A stretch of DNA of 16,397 nt from NCBI RefSeq assembly GCF_003243465.1, contig NZ_QFQZ01000093.1:1-16397 (forward strand), given 5' to 3'. The number at the start of each line of letters is the position of its first letter. Position 1 is the stretch's first letter. Position numbers and translations under genes: made by a program. This stretch comes from Caulobacter segnis. GTDB taxonomy: Bacteria; Pseudomonadota; Alphaproteobacteria; Caulobacterales; Caulobacteraceae. Below are positions 1 to 5,774 of this stretch, piece after piece. Under the pieces are notes generated by a model. The model did not search any database, was not told the DNA's origin, and saw nothing but the letters and a program-made list of their open reading frames with translations.

Positions 1-417
1 ATCCGGGTCAATATGGACTCGGCCTTCAACATGACCCGCCCGGTGATCGAGGGCATGCGCGAGCGCAGCTGGGGCCGGATCATCAACATCAGCTCGATCA
101 ACGGCCAGAAAGGCCAGATGGGCCAGACCAACTATTCGGCGGCCAAGGCCGGCCTGATCGGCTTCACCAAGGCCCTGGCGCTGGAGAACGCCAAGAAGGG
201 CGTGACGGTCAACGTGATCTGCCCCGGCTATATCGACACCGAGATGGTCGCCGCCGTGCCTGAGAACGTGCTGGCCGGCATCATCGCCGGCATCCCCGTC
301 GGGCGCCTGGGCCGCGGCGAGGAGATCGCCGACATGGTCTCGTTCCTGGCCGGCGAGCGCGCCGGCTTCGTGACGGGCGCGACGCTCACCCTCAACGGCG
401 GCCAGTACATGGCCTGA
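1..417 (+). CDS. phaB: Acetoacetyl-CoA reductase, 3' part (SDR family)
   Basis: This is the C-terminal 138 residues of a short-chain dehydrogenase/reductase; the reading frame is open from base 1 and the 5' end lies outside the window. It would reduce acetoacetyl-CoA to (R)-3-hydroxybutyryl-CoA with NADPH for polyhydroxybutyrate synthesis in the cytoplasm. The visible part has the catalytic serine region (RIINISSINGQKGQ) and the active-site YSAAK motif (Tyr and Lys). It also has the VNVICPGYIDTEMV stretch and a C-terminal TGATLTLNGGQYMA tail. The INGQKGQ-GQTNYS signature is typical of PhaB/PhbB and separates it from FabG, which is the main alternative. The Rossmann nucleotide-binding half is missing only because of the window edge. 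The partner thiolase gene (phaA) would be expected upstream but cannot be seen. Confidence 0.9.
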   Translation: MRVNMDSAFNMTRPVIEGMRERSWGRIINISSINGQKGQMGQTNYSAAKAGLIGFTKALALENAKKGVTVNVICPGYIDTEMVAAVPENVLAGIIAGIPVGRLGRGEEIADMVSFLAGERAGFVTGATLTLNGGQYMA

Positions 418-450
418 CGGCCGCGCGCGGACCGCTCCGTACGGACCGCA

Positions 451-514
451 TCCCCCGAAGTCGGACTTGACGGCGACTGTGGCGTTTTGGCCTCATGGGT
501 GCGTCTTCGGGGGA
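451..514. repeat. 13-bp inverted repeat with long loop in the leader of the next gene
   Basis: Arms at 451-463 and 502-514 are complementary at 12 of 13 positions, with an uninterrupted 10-base core (TCCCCCGAAG against CTTCGGGGGA), and enclose a loop of 38 bases. The loop holds TTGACGG at 467-473, which fits the Caulobacter -35 element, but no well-spaced -10 follows. The arrangement could be an RNA stem-loop in the 5' leader, a protein-binding site or chance in GC-rich DNA. No T-tract follows, so it is not a clear terminator for the upstream gene. Confidence 0.4.
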
Positions 515-566
515 CCGACGCTTTGCCGTCCAAGATTCGCCCCAGTCGCCGGGCAGTACGGATCCT

Positions 567-1349
567 ATGAAATTCTGTAAGGCGCAGTTGGGCGTGAGGG
601 GGAGAAAGTCGGCCCTGCCGGTCCTGGCTCTGATGCTCATGGCCGGGGCGGCCGACGCCCAGCAGCTGCCGCATTCGCTGCGCGACGCCCTGCTCGGGCA
701 TCGGGGCGCGGCCGAGGCGCGACGCGTGGCGCCGCCGCCCGTCGCCCGCTACGCCTCGGAGACCGGCGGGACCTTCGTCTTCGACAAGGCCGCGCCGCAG
801 CCCTTGTTCAAGTTCGACAACAGCACCGAGGTCTGGGTGCTTTCGGCCCAGCCCGCGTCGCGGGGCGATGTCATCTACCGCAACGATCTGGGCGAGCCGG
901 TCCTGCGGGTCACCAAGCTGGGCGGGGTGATCCTGTTCACCGACGATGCGCCGACGGGCGCGGCCGCGGCGCTGTCGGGGCGCGCGACGTCGATCCAGCC
1001 GCCGGCGGTCCTGTCCTTCGCTGCCCTGTTCCAGCGCCTCGTCATCGCGGCCAATCGCGCCAGCCGCGCGGCGCAGCGCCAGATCGAGTTCGCCACGCTC
1101 GAGGACGCCCGGCCTGAAACATCGGTCCTGATCGCCGACTCCGCCATGGTGACCGCCGAGGCGTTCGAGCAGGCCGCGCGCAAGGGCGAGCGCTCGATCC
1201 TGTCCAAGATCGGCCGCGTGCTGTTGACCGAAGGGCGCAAGCCCAGCGCCCAGGTTCGGGACGGCTCCCTGATCGTCACCTACGCCCCCGGACAGGGCCT
1301 GGCGGGGCGCCCGTCGTCCAAGCGCATCATCAAGGTGATGAACCGCTAG
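567..1349 (+). CDS. Exported protein of unknown function
   Basis: A 260-residue protein that I do not recognise with certainty. From ATG 567 it begins with a typical Sec signal peptide: a basic n-region (to about residue 14), a hydrophobic core (ALPVLALMLMAG) and a likely cleavage site after ADA, before QQLP. An in-frame ATG at 495 would put 24 polar residues before this signal, so 567 is preferred, although neither start has a strong ribosome binding site. The mature part has a beta-rich middle (FKFDNSTEVWVLSAQ, GEPVLRVTKLGGVILFTDD), an alanine- and arginine-rich helical section (about residues 150-215) and a basic C-terminus. It has no transmembrane segment after the signal, so it is probably periplasmic. 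It resembles small Caulobacterales proteins that I recall being assigned to DUF4908, but that assignment is uncertain. It appears monocistronic. Confidence 0.75.
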   Translation: MKFCKAQLGVRGRKSALPVLALMLMAGAADAQQLPHSLRDALLGHRGAAEARRVAPPPVARYASETGGTFVFDKAAPQPLFKFDNSTEVWVLSAQPASRGDVIYRNDLGEPVLRVTKLGGVILFTDDAPTGAAAALSGRATSIQPPAVLSFAALFQRLVIAANRASRAAQRQIEFATLEDARPETSVLIADSAMVTAEAFEQAARKGERSILSKIGRVLLTEGRKPSAQVRDGSLIVTYAPGQGLAGRPSSKRIIKVMNR

Positions 1350-1393
1350 GTCGCGGCCGGACTGACGCGAAGGCGCCGCCCTGTGGCGAGCTC

Positions 1394-1476
1394 CAGCGGT
1401 TTCTGCGCCGTTAGGCCCAAATCGTAACCATATAACCTTAGATTGTGTTTACACGCAGGCGATAGCAGCGGTTTCT
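1394..1476 (+). repeat. Pair of 11-bp direct repeats upstream of the LacI gene
   Basis: CAGCGGTTTCT occurs at 1394-1404 and again at 1466-1476, 72 bases apart start to start, on either side of the AT-rich promoter-like region. An exact 11-base repeat within about 80 bases of non-coding DNA is unlikely by chance. The AGCGGTTT core resembles one half of LacI/GalR-type operators, so paired operator half-sites are possible. Confidence 0.4.
1425..1454 (+). promoter_or_regulatory. AT-rich promoter-like region with operator-like dyad before the LacI gene
   Basis: An AT-rich island stands out in GC-rich DNA. It contains the direct repeat TAACC-ATA-TAACC (1425-1437), with TATAAC at 1431-1436 as a possible -10 element. 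Eight bases further on is the perfect dyad GTGT-TT-ACAC (1445-1454), which would overlap the start of transcription. LacI-family regulators often repress their own gene through such dyads. No convincing -35 element is present (TTAGGC at 1411-1416 is only 14 bases upstream), so the promoter call is weak. Confidence 0.3.
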
Positions 1477-1553
1477 CACACTGTATCCACGTCCGCCGTC
1501 GTTTCGGTGGCGGCGTTCACGCGGGCTGTGGCCCGCAAGGTCTCGCTGTCGAC

Positions 1554-2588
1554 ATGGACTGTCCCGAGCTGGTTCCGCCTCCCGACCGGGGGCGCCTGAA
1601 GATGGCCGACATCGCGCGCATGGCGGGCGTCTCCGTCTCGACGGTGTCGCGGGCCCTGGCGGGCAACCCCCTGATCCCCGAACCGCTTCGTGACCGCATC
1701 GCCGAGATCGCCCGGACGCACGGGTATGTGGTCAACCAGTCGGCCCGCAGCCTGCGCCTTCGCAAGACCGAGACCATCGGGGTGATTCTCTCCCTGGCCC
1801 ACGAGGCCGGCCAGATGATCTCGGACCCGTTCTTCCTGGAGATGGTCGGGCGGCTCGCCGACGAGATCACCCGCCGCGACTATCTGGTGCTGCTCAACAG
1901 GGTGATCGCCACCGAGCCCGGATGGCTGGATCGCATCATCCAGTCGCATCGCGCCGACGGCTTGCTGGTCATCGGGCAGAGCGATCAGCACGAGGCGCTG
2001 AACAGGGCGGCGGCCTCCTACCGCCCGATGGTGGTCTGGGGCGCGCCCATGCCGGACCAACGCTATTGCCTGGTCGGCGCCGACAACCGCGAGGGCGCGC
2101 GGCTGGCCATCGCGCATCTGGTGGCGCGGGGGCGGCGAAGGATCGTCTTCCTGGGCAAGACCGATGCGCCCGAGGCCGCCCATCGGTTCGAGGGTTATCG
2201 GCGCGGCCTGGAGGCGGCGGGGATCGCCTTCGATCCGGCGCTGGTCATCCCGTCGCGCTATACCCGGTCCGACGCCGAACGCGCGGTGAACGCGCTGCTG
2301 GCGTCCGGCCTAGCCTTCGACGCCATCTTCGCGTTTTCGGACGTGCTGGCGCTCACCGCCCTGTCGACGCTGCGTCGCTCCGCCAGGGCGCGGGACCGCG
2401 ACGTGGCCGTCATCGGGTTCGACGACATCATGCTGTCGCAGCACAGCACCCCCTCCCTGACCACCATCCGGCAGGACATGGAGGCGGGGGCGAGGGCCAT
2501 GGTGGATCTGTTGTTCCGACGCATGGCGGGGGACGACGCGGCCTCCGTCATCTTTCCCGTCGAACTGGTGGTGCGCGAGAGCGCCTGA
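1554..2588 (+). CDS. LacI-family transcriptional regulator
   Basis: A 344-residue DNA-binding repressor or activator of the LacI/GalR family. The N-terminal helix-turn-helix and hinge (about residues 17-70) read MADIARMAGVSVSTVSRALAG, then a GYVVNQSARSLR segment. A periplasmic-binding-protein-like sensor domain follows from about residue 74 (ETIGVILS) to the end. It includes the ligand-domain motifs VGADNREGARLAIAHL, DAIFAFSDVLA, VAVIGFDDI and LTTIRQDMEAGARAMVDLLF. ATG 1554 is chosen because family members usually have a few residues before the first helix. ATG 1602, directly at MADIAR, is possible, and the frame stays open upstream to 1443. Neither start has a strong ribosome binding site. 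No sugar transporter or hydrolase gene is adjacent, so the effector and targets cannot be inferred. Its 3' end converges on the next regulator. Confidence 0.92.
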   Translation: MDCPELVPPPDRGRLKMADIARMAGVSVSTVSRALAGNPLIPEPLRDRIAEIARTHGYVVNQSARSLRLRKTETIGVILSLAHEAGQMISDPFFLEMVGRLADEITRRDYLVLLNRVIATEPGWLDRIIQSHRADGLLVIGQSDQHEALNRAAASYRPMVVWGAPMPDQRYCLVGADNREGARLAIAHLVARGRRRIVFLGKTDAPEAAHRFEGYRRGLEAAGIAFDPALVIPSRYTRSDAERAVNALLASGLAFDAIFAFSDVLALTALSTLRRSARARDRDVAVIGFDDIMLSQHSTPSLTTIRQDMEAGARAMVDLLFRRMAGDDAASVIFPVELVVRESA

Positions 2589-2600
2589 GCGTCCGCTCAG
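2585..2600. terminator. Short palindrome spanning both convergent stop codons
   Basis: CTGAGC-GTCC-GCTCAG forms a perfect 6-base-pair stem with a four-base loop. The left arm contains the TGA stop of the LacI gene (2586-2588) and the right arm contains the TGA stop of the minus-strand regulator (2599-2597). It may act as a bidirectional terminator or transcript-end hairpin, but the stem is short and no T-tract follows on either strand. Confidence 0.35.
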
Positions 2601-3037
2601 TTCACGTCGACGCCGACGGTCTTCAGCTCCTTGAGGAAGCGCGTCAGGCTCTGGTGCGACCGCCGCAGGCCATTCATGAACTCCGGCTGGACGAAAACTT
2701 CGTGTGGGATGATGAAGCCTTCGCGGCCGACCCGCTTGGCGACGCCGCGGTCGAGCATCTCGACGAAGCGGCGGCGGACCGTCTCATAGGGGAGCCCCAG
2801 GGAATCGGCGACCTGGCGGACCGTCAGCGGGCGACGCTCGTGGTCGGGGGGGACGTCCTCCAGCTCCGAATAGGCCGAGCCCCGCAGGTGCGAGACGTTG
2901 CCCGCCCAAAGGGTCGTGAAAACAAGGCTATACAGAATGTCCGAGTGATGGACGTCGTTGGCGATCTCCACCCAGCGCAGCATGTAATCGGTCGCGTAGC
3001 GATGGGCGGCCCGAACGTTCGCGAACTCTTCCGACAT
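2597..3037 (-). CDS. Small helix-turn-helix transcriptional regulator
   Basis: A 146-residue protein with a DNA-binding helix-turn-helix at about residues 70-110 (LTVRQVADSLGLPYETVRRR, followed by a VAKRVGREGFIIP turn that looks like a winged-helix wing). The N-terminal 60 residues are helical (MLRWVEIANDVHHSDILYSLVFTTLWAGNVSHL) and may form a dimer or membrane-peripheral helix. The C-terminal tail (RRSHQSLTRFLKELK) is amphipathic. The family could be MarR, GntR or Crp-type, and I cannot assign it further. No ligand-binding domain is evident. The upstream region carries three dyads that could serve autoregulation. The best ribosome-binding-like stretch (GGGAG, 3055-3051) is unusually far, 13 bases, from the ATG. 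The gene converges with the LacI gene with an 8-base gap. Confidence 0.8.
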   Translation of the reverse strand: MSEEFANVRAAHRYATDYMLRWVEIANDVHHSDILYSLVFTTLWAGNVSHLRGSAYSELEDVPPDHERRPLTVRQVADSLGLPYETVRRRFVEMLDRGVAKRVGREGFIIPHEVFVQPEFMNGLRRSHQSLTRFLKELKTVGVDVN

Positions 3038-3058
3038 GGGTAAAGCAACACTCCCTCG

Positions 3059-3076
3059 GTCAGTCCTTTGACTGAC
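3059..3076. promoter_or_regulatory. Dyad GTCAGTC-N4-GACTGAC upstream of the HTH gene
   Basis: A perfect 7-base inverted repeat with a CTTT spacer lies 22-39 bases upstream of the ATG of the minus-strand regulator, where a repressor operator would overlap the promoter or transcript start. It is a candidate autoregulatory operator; as RNA it could also be a small hairpin. Confidence 0.45.
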
Positions 3077-3092
3077 TCGGAACTGATCGCAC

Positions 3093-3118
3093 GGTTACAT
3101 GGGCATGGCCATGTGACC
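3093..3118. promoter_or_regulatory. 26-bp interrupted palindrome upstream of the HTH gene
   Basis: Arms GGTTACATGG (3093-3102) and CCATGTGACC (3109-3118) match at 9 of 10 positions across a 6-base spacer. A perfect 10-base palindrome, CATGGCCATG (3104-3113), is nested inside. A third dyad, CTCAA-T-TTGAG, lies nearby at 3125-3135. The size and symmetry are typical of a binding site for a dimeric regulator. Which protein binds is unknown; the adjacent HTH protein is the simplest guess. Confidence 0.45.
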
Positions 3119-3182
3119 AAGTTGCTCAATTTGAGTATTCGCCCGATCTCCCGCGGCGAAATGTCGCGCTTTGCGGGCCCGG

Positions 3183-3665
3183 TCAGGCGCGCGTGGGCGT
3201 CCAGTCGCTCGGGGCCATCTCGAAGCCCTCGAATCGAAACCCGGGCGCGACGGTGCAGCCGACCAGGGTCCAGGCGCCCAGGCTGACCGCGGTCTGCCAC
3301 CACGCGGTGGGCACGACCACCTGCGGACGGCAGCCGGCGCGCAAGTCCGGACCCAGCACATAGGCGCTGACGCCCTGGCCGTCGGGCGGCGACAGGCTGA
3401 TCGAAATCGGCGCGCCGGCGTACCAGTGCCAGGTCTCGACCGCGTCGACCCGATGCCAGACCGAGACCTGATCGGCCTCGAGCAGGAAGTAGATGCAGGT
3501 CGACTTGGCGCGGCCGTCCGGCCCCGGCTCGTCCTGAAAGGTCTGGCGGTACCAGCCGCCTTCCGGATGCGGCTGCAGGTCCAGCATCCGGATGATCTCC
3601 TTGGCGCCCAGGTCGCCCGAGATGGCCCCTCCGGCCCGATGTGGCTCGATCACGCTGCTGCTCAT
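3183..3665 (-). CDS. DUF985-type cupin protein
   Basis: A 160-residue cytoplasmic protein of the Cupin_5 / DUF985 family. The hallmark LDLQPHPEGGWYRQTF lies at residues 28-43. It is followed by the cupin barrel strands STCIYFLLEADQVSVWHRVDAVETWHWY (residues 55-82), with histidines at 71 and 80, then VVVPTAWWQTAV and GFRFEGFEMAP. The family is structurally a cupin, but no reaction is firmly established; nucleotide-sugar epimerase-like or small-molecule binding roles have been suggested. The start at 3665 is chosen because it overlaps the gloB stop in an ATGA arrangement; the open frame upstream only shadows gloB. Translation is therefore probably coupled to gloB, which suggests a shared, perhaps detoxification-linked, role, but that is inference. 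Confidence 0.88.
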   Translation of the reverse strand: MSSSVIEPHRAGGAISGDLGAKEIIRMLDLQPHPEGGWYRQTFQDEPGPDGRAKSTCIYFLLEADQVSVWHRVDAVETWHWYAGAPISISLSPPDGQGVSAYVLGPDLRAGCRPQVVVPTAWWQTAVSLGAWTLVGCTVAPGFRFEGFEMAPSDWTPTRA

Positions 3666-4411
3666 CCCTTGAAACTGTCCTTGGCCGCGCGGATGTCGCC
3701 GAACGCCGCGGCGGCCGAGGCCGCCTCTGGCCGCAGCAGCGGCGCGCGCAGGAACGGATTGGTCGCCTTTTCGGCGGCGATCGTGGTGGGCACGGTCGGC
3801 TGGCCCCGCTCGCGGGCGGCGAACACCGCCTCGGCCCGCGCCTTCAGCGCCGGATCGTCGTCGACGGACAGGGCGAAGCGGGCGTTCGAGGTCGTGTACT
3901 CGTGGGCGCAATAGACGGTGGTGTGGTCCGGCAGGGCGGCCAGACGCGACAGGGAGGTCCACATCTGCTCGGCCGTGCCCTCGAATAGCCGCCCGCAGCC
4001 CAGGGCGAACAGGGTGTCGCCGACGAAGGCGATCCCGTCGGCGGCGTCGTGATAGCTGACGTGGCCCAGGGTGTGGCCGCCGGTGTCCAGAACGTCGAAG
4101 CGGGTCTCGCCCAGCATGACGACATCGCCGTCCTTCACCGTTCGGTCCAGCGGCGCGATCCGCGTCACTTCCGCGGGGCCCACGATGGTCGCGCCCGTCG
4201 CGGCCTTCAGGGTCTCGTTGCCGCCCGCATGGTCGGGGTGCCAGTGCGTGTTAAGAATCAGACCGAGGGTCCAGCCCAGCTCGCCCAGCCGCGCCAGGAT
4301 CGTCTCGGCGTCGGGCGTGTCGATCGTCGCGACCTGGCCGCTGGCCTCGTCGCGGACGAGAAAGCCGTAGTTGTCGGACAGGCACGGGAACTGGTGGATG
4401 GTGACGGGCAT
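3662..4411 (-). CDS. gloB: Hydroxyacylglutathione hydrolase (glyoxalase II)
   Basis: A 249-residue metallo-beta-lactamase-fold thioesterase. It hydrolyses S-D-lactoylglutathione to D-lactate and glutathione, the second step of methylglyoxal detoxification, in the cytoplasm. The binuclear metal site is complete: THWHPDH gives His56, His58, Asp60 and His61. GGHTLGH gives His113, FVGDTLF gives Asp132 and YCAHEYT gives His170. The C-terminal substrate-binding region includes LSVDDDPAL, PTVPTTIAAEKATNPFLR and a final DSFKG. Length and motif order are those of GloB. ATG 4411 (MPVTIHQFPCLSDNY) matches the family start; the frame runs 13 codons further upstream without family similarity. It heads a two-gene minus-strand unit with the cupin gene and diverges from the methyltransferase gene across 66 bases. 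Confidence 0.95.
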   Translation of the reverse strand: MPVTIHQFPCLSDNYGFLVRDEASGQVATIDTPDAETILARLGELGWTLGLILNTHWHPDHAGGNETLKAATGATIVGPAEVTRIAPLDRTVKDGDVVMLGETRFDVLDTGGHTLGHVSYHDAADGIAFVGDTLFALGCGRLFEGTAEQMWTSLSRLAALPDHTTVYCAHEYTTSNARFALSVDDDPALKARAEAVFAARERGQPTVPTTIAAEKATNPFLRAPLLRPEAASAAAAFGDIRAAKDSFKG

Positions 4412-4477
4412 GGCGCAAGCTCTATCGCCACGACGCGGGCGCGAATACAAGGATGGCCTCCAAGTGCGGGAGACTCA

Positions 4478-5263
4478 ATGCGTCGCGACGTGCTCGATCT
4501 CAGGGCCTTCTACGCCGCCCCGCTGGGGCGCGCGGCCCGGACCATGCTGACGCGGAAGGTCGAGGAAGCCTGGGGCGACACCCGGGGCCTGGACGTGCTG
4601 GGCCTTGGCTACGCCACGCCGTTCCTCGACTCCGCGCGCGCCAACGCCCGCCGCGTCGTGGCGGCCATGCCGGCCCAGCAGGGCGTCGAGGTCTGGCCGC
4701 ACGGCGGCCGAAACCAGGCTTGCCTCGTCGAAGAGACGGCCCTGCCGCTGCCGAACGCCCTGTTCGACCGCGTCCTGGCCGTCCACGCCCTTGAGGAAGC
4801 CGACAACCCCGCCGCCCTGCTGGCCGAGATCGGGCGGGTGATGGCCCCGACCGGCCGGCTGATCGTCGCGGTCTCGTCGCGCGACGGCGTCTGGGCGGGC
4901 GCCGAGGGCACGCCCTTCGGCCATGGTCGTCCCTACAGCCGCAGCCAGCTGGAAAGCCTGATCCGCGAAGCGGGCCTGGAGCCCGCCGGCTGGACCCGTG
5001 CGCTCTATGTCCCGCCGTTCGCCGCCATGTCCGGCTGGGCCGAAGGGTTCGAGCAGGTGGGGGCGCGCCTGTGGCCGCGCTTCGCCGGCGTGATCCTGAT
5101 GGAGGCGATCAAGCAGACCTTCGCGGTCAAGCCCAAGGGCCGGCGTGCGCCGGCCCGGGTGTTCGCGCCAGGCGTCCTGCTGCCCAGCCCCGCCGGCCCG
5201 GCCCCCGTCCGACACGGCAAGGGGCGCCCGGCGCCCGTTCATAAGGCGCCGAACAAGCCTTGA
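4478..5263 (+). CDS. Class I SAM-dependent methyltransferase
   Basis: A 261-residue protein of the Methyltransf_11 type. The SAM-binding core starts at LDVLGLGYATPFL (about residues 38-50), a degenerate motif I. Next come the acidic ACLVEETALPLPNALFDRVLAVHALEE region, where the DRV strand is motif II-like, then LLAEIGRVMAPTGRLIVAVSSRDG (motif III). After a YSRSQLESLIREAGL segment, a C-terminal region reads FAGVILMEAIKQTFAVKPK. The last 45 or so residues are rich in proline, alanine and basic residues and probably disordered, perhaps a nucleic-acid or acidic-partner contact. ATG 4478 is supported by GGGAG at 4468-4472, five bases upstream. The substrate cannot be told from sequence. It is divergent from gloB, an arrangement I recall in other alphaproteobacteria. 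Confidence 0.87.
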   Translation: MRRDVLDLRAFYAAPLGRAARTMLTRKVEEAWGDTRGLDVLGLGYATPFLDSARANARRVVAAMPAQQGVEVWPHGGRNQACLVEETALPLPNALFDRVLAVHALEEADNPAALLAEIGRVMAPTGRLIVAVSSRDGVWAGAEGTPFGHGRPYSRSQLESLIREAGLEPAGWTRALYVPPFAAMSGWAEGFEQVGARLWPRFAGVILMEAIKQTFAVKPKGRRAPARVFAPGVLLPSPAGPAPVRHGKGRPAPVHKAPNKP

Positions 5264-5341
5264 GCGCGAACGGGCTTGGAGCCGAGCCTCCGGACGCCTA
5301 GCTTGGACCTGTAACCCCTGTTCGCTCGCTGGAGCCGCGCC

Positions 5342-5686
5342 ATGAAGATGATCGTCGCCGTGATTAAGCCGAGCCGCCTCGACGCGGTGCTCGAAGCGGT
5401 CACCGAGGCGGGGGCGTCCGGCCTGACGGTGACCGAAGTCCGCGGCTATGGCCGCCAGAAGGGCAAGACCGAGGTCTATCGCGGCGCCGAATACGAGGTG
5501 AAGCTGCTGCCCAAGGTGAAGCTGGAGATCGCCGTGCCCAGCGACGTGCTCGAGCCCGTGATCGAGGCCCTGCAACGCACCGCCAACACCGGCAAGATCG
5601 GCGACGGCAAGGTCTTCGTGATGGACCTGGAGCAGGCCCTGCGAATCCGCACCGGGGAGCGGGATGCGGCGGCCATCGCCGGCTAG
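5342..5686 (+). CDS. P-II family nitrogen regulatory protein
   Basis: A complete 114-residue P-II signal transducer that would bind ATP/ADP and 2-oxoglutarate as a trimer and regulate nitrogen targets. The uridylylation signature YRGAEY is at residues 46-51, so Tyr51 is kept. The effector residues Gln39, Lys58, Lys90, Arg101 and Arg103 are all present, and the TGKIGDGKVFVMDL C-terminal signature is intact. Residue 11 is Ser where PII proteins commonly have Phe (KPSRLD instead of KPFKLD). GGAG at 5331-5334 lies seven bases before the ATG. Neither glnA nor amtB is adjacent, so GlnB or GlnK cannot be chosen by context and no symbol is given. The next gene, a phospholipase, starts 88 bases on. 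Confidence 0.95.
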   Translation: MKMIVAVIKPSRLDAVLEAVTEAGASGLTVTEVRGYGRQKGKTEVYRGAEYEVKLLPKVKLEIAVPSDVLEPVIEALQRTANTGKIGDGKVFVMDLEQALRIRTGERDAAAIAG

Positions 5687-5774
5687 CCTCTCCACGTTTC
5701 GACAAGACCTCGCCTTGAAGCGGAGCCATAGGTCGCCTCCGCGCGTTGTCCAGGTTCACGGCGTTCAGGGCGAC

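Noticed and set aside
418..450. A terminator after phaB formed by the GGACCGC direct repeat and TCCGTACGGA palindrome
   Set aside because: The repeats are direct and not inverted over the long arms, the palindrome has no loop, and no T-tract follows.
5264..5341. A sigma-54 promoter before the P-II gene
   Set aside because: TTGGA and TTCGCT are present, but the GG to GC distance is 17 bases instead of the required 10.
4475..5695. A 406-codon minus-strand open frame across the methyltransferase and P-II genes
   Set aside because: It spans two real genes of the opposite strand and the gap between them, and its translation has no domain features.
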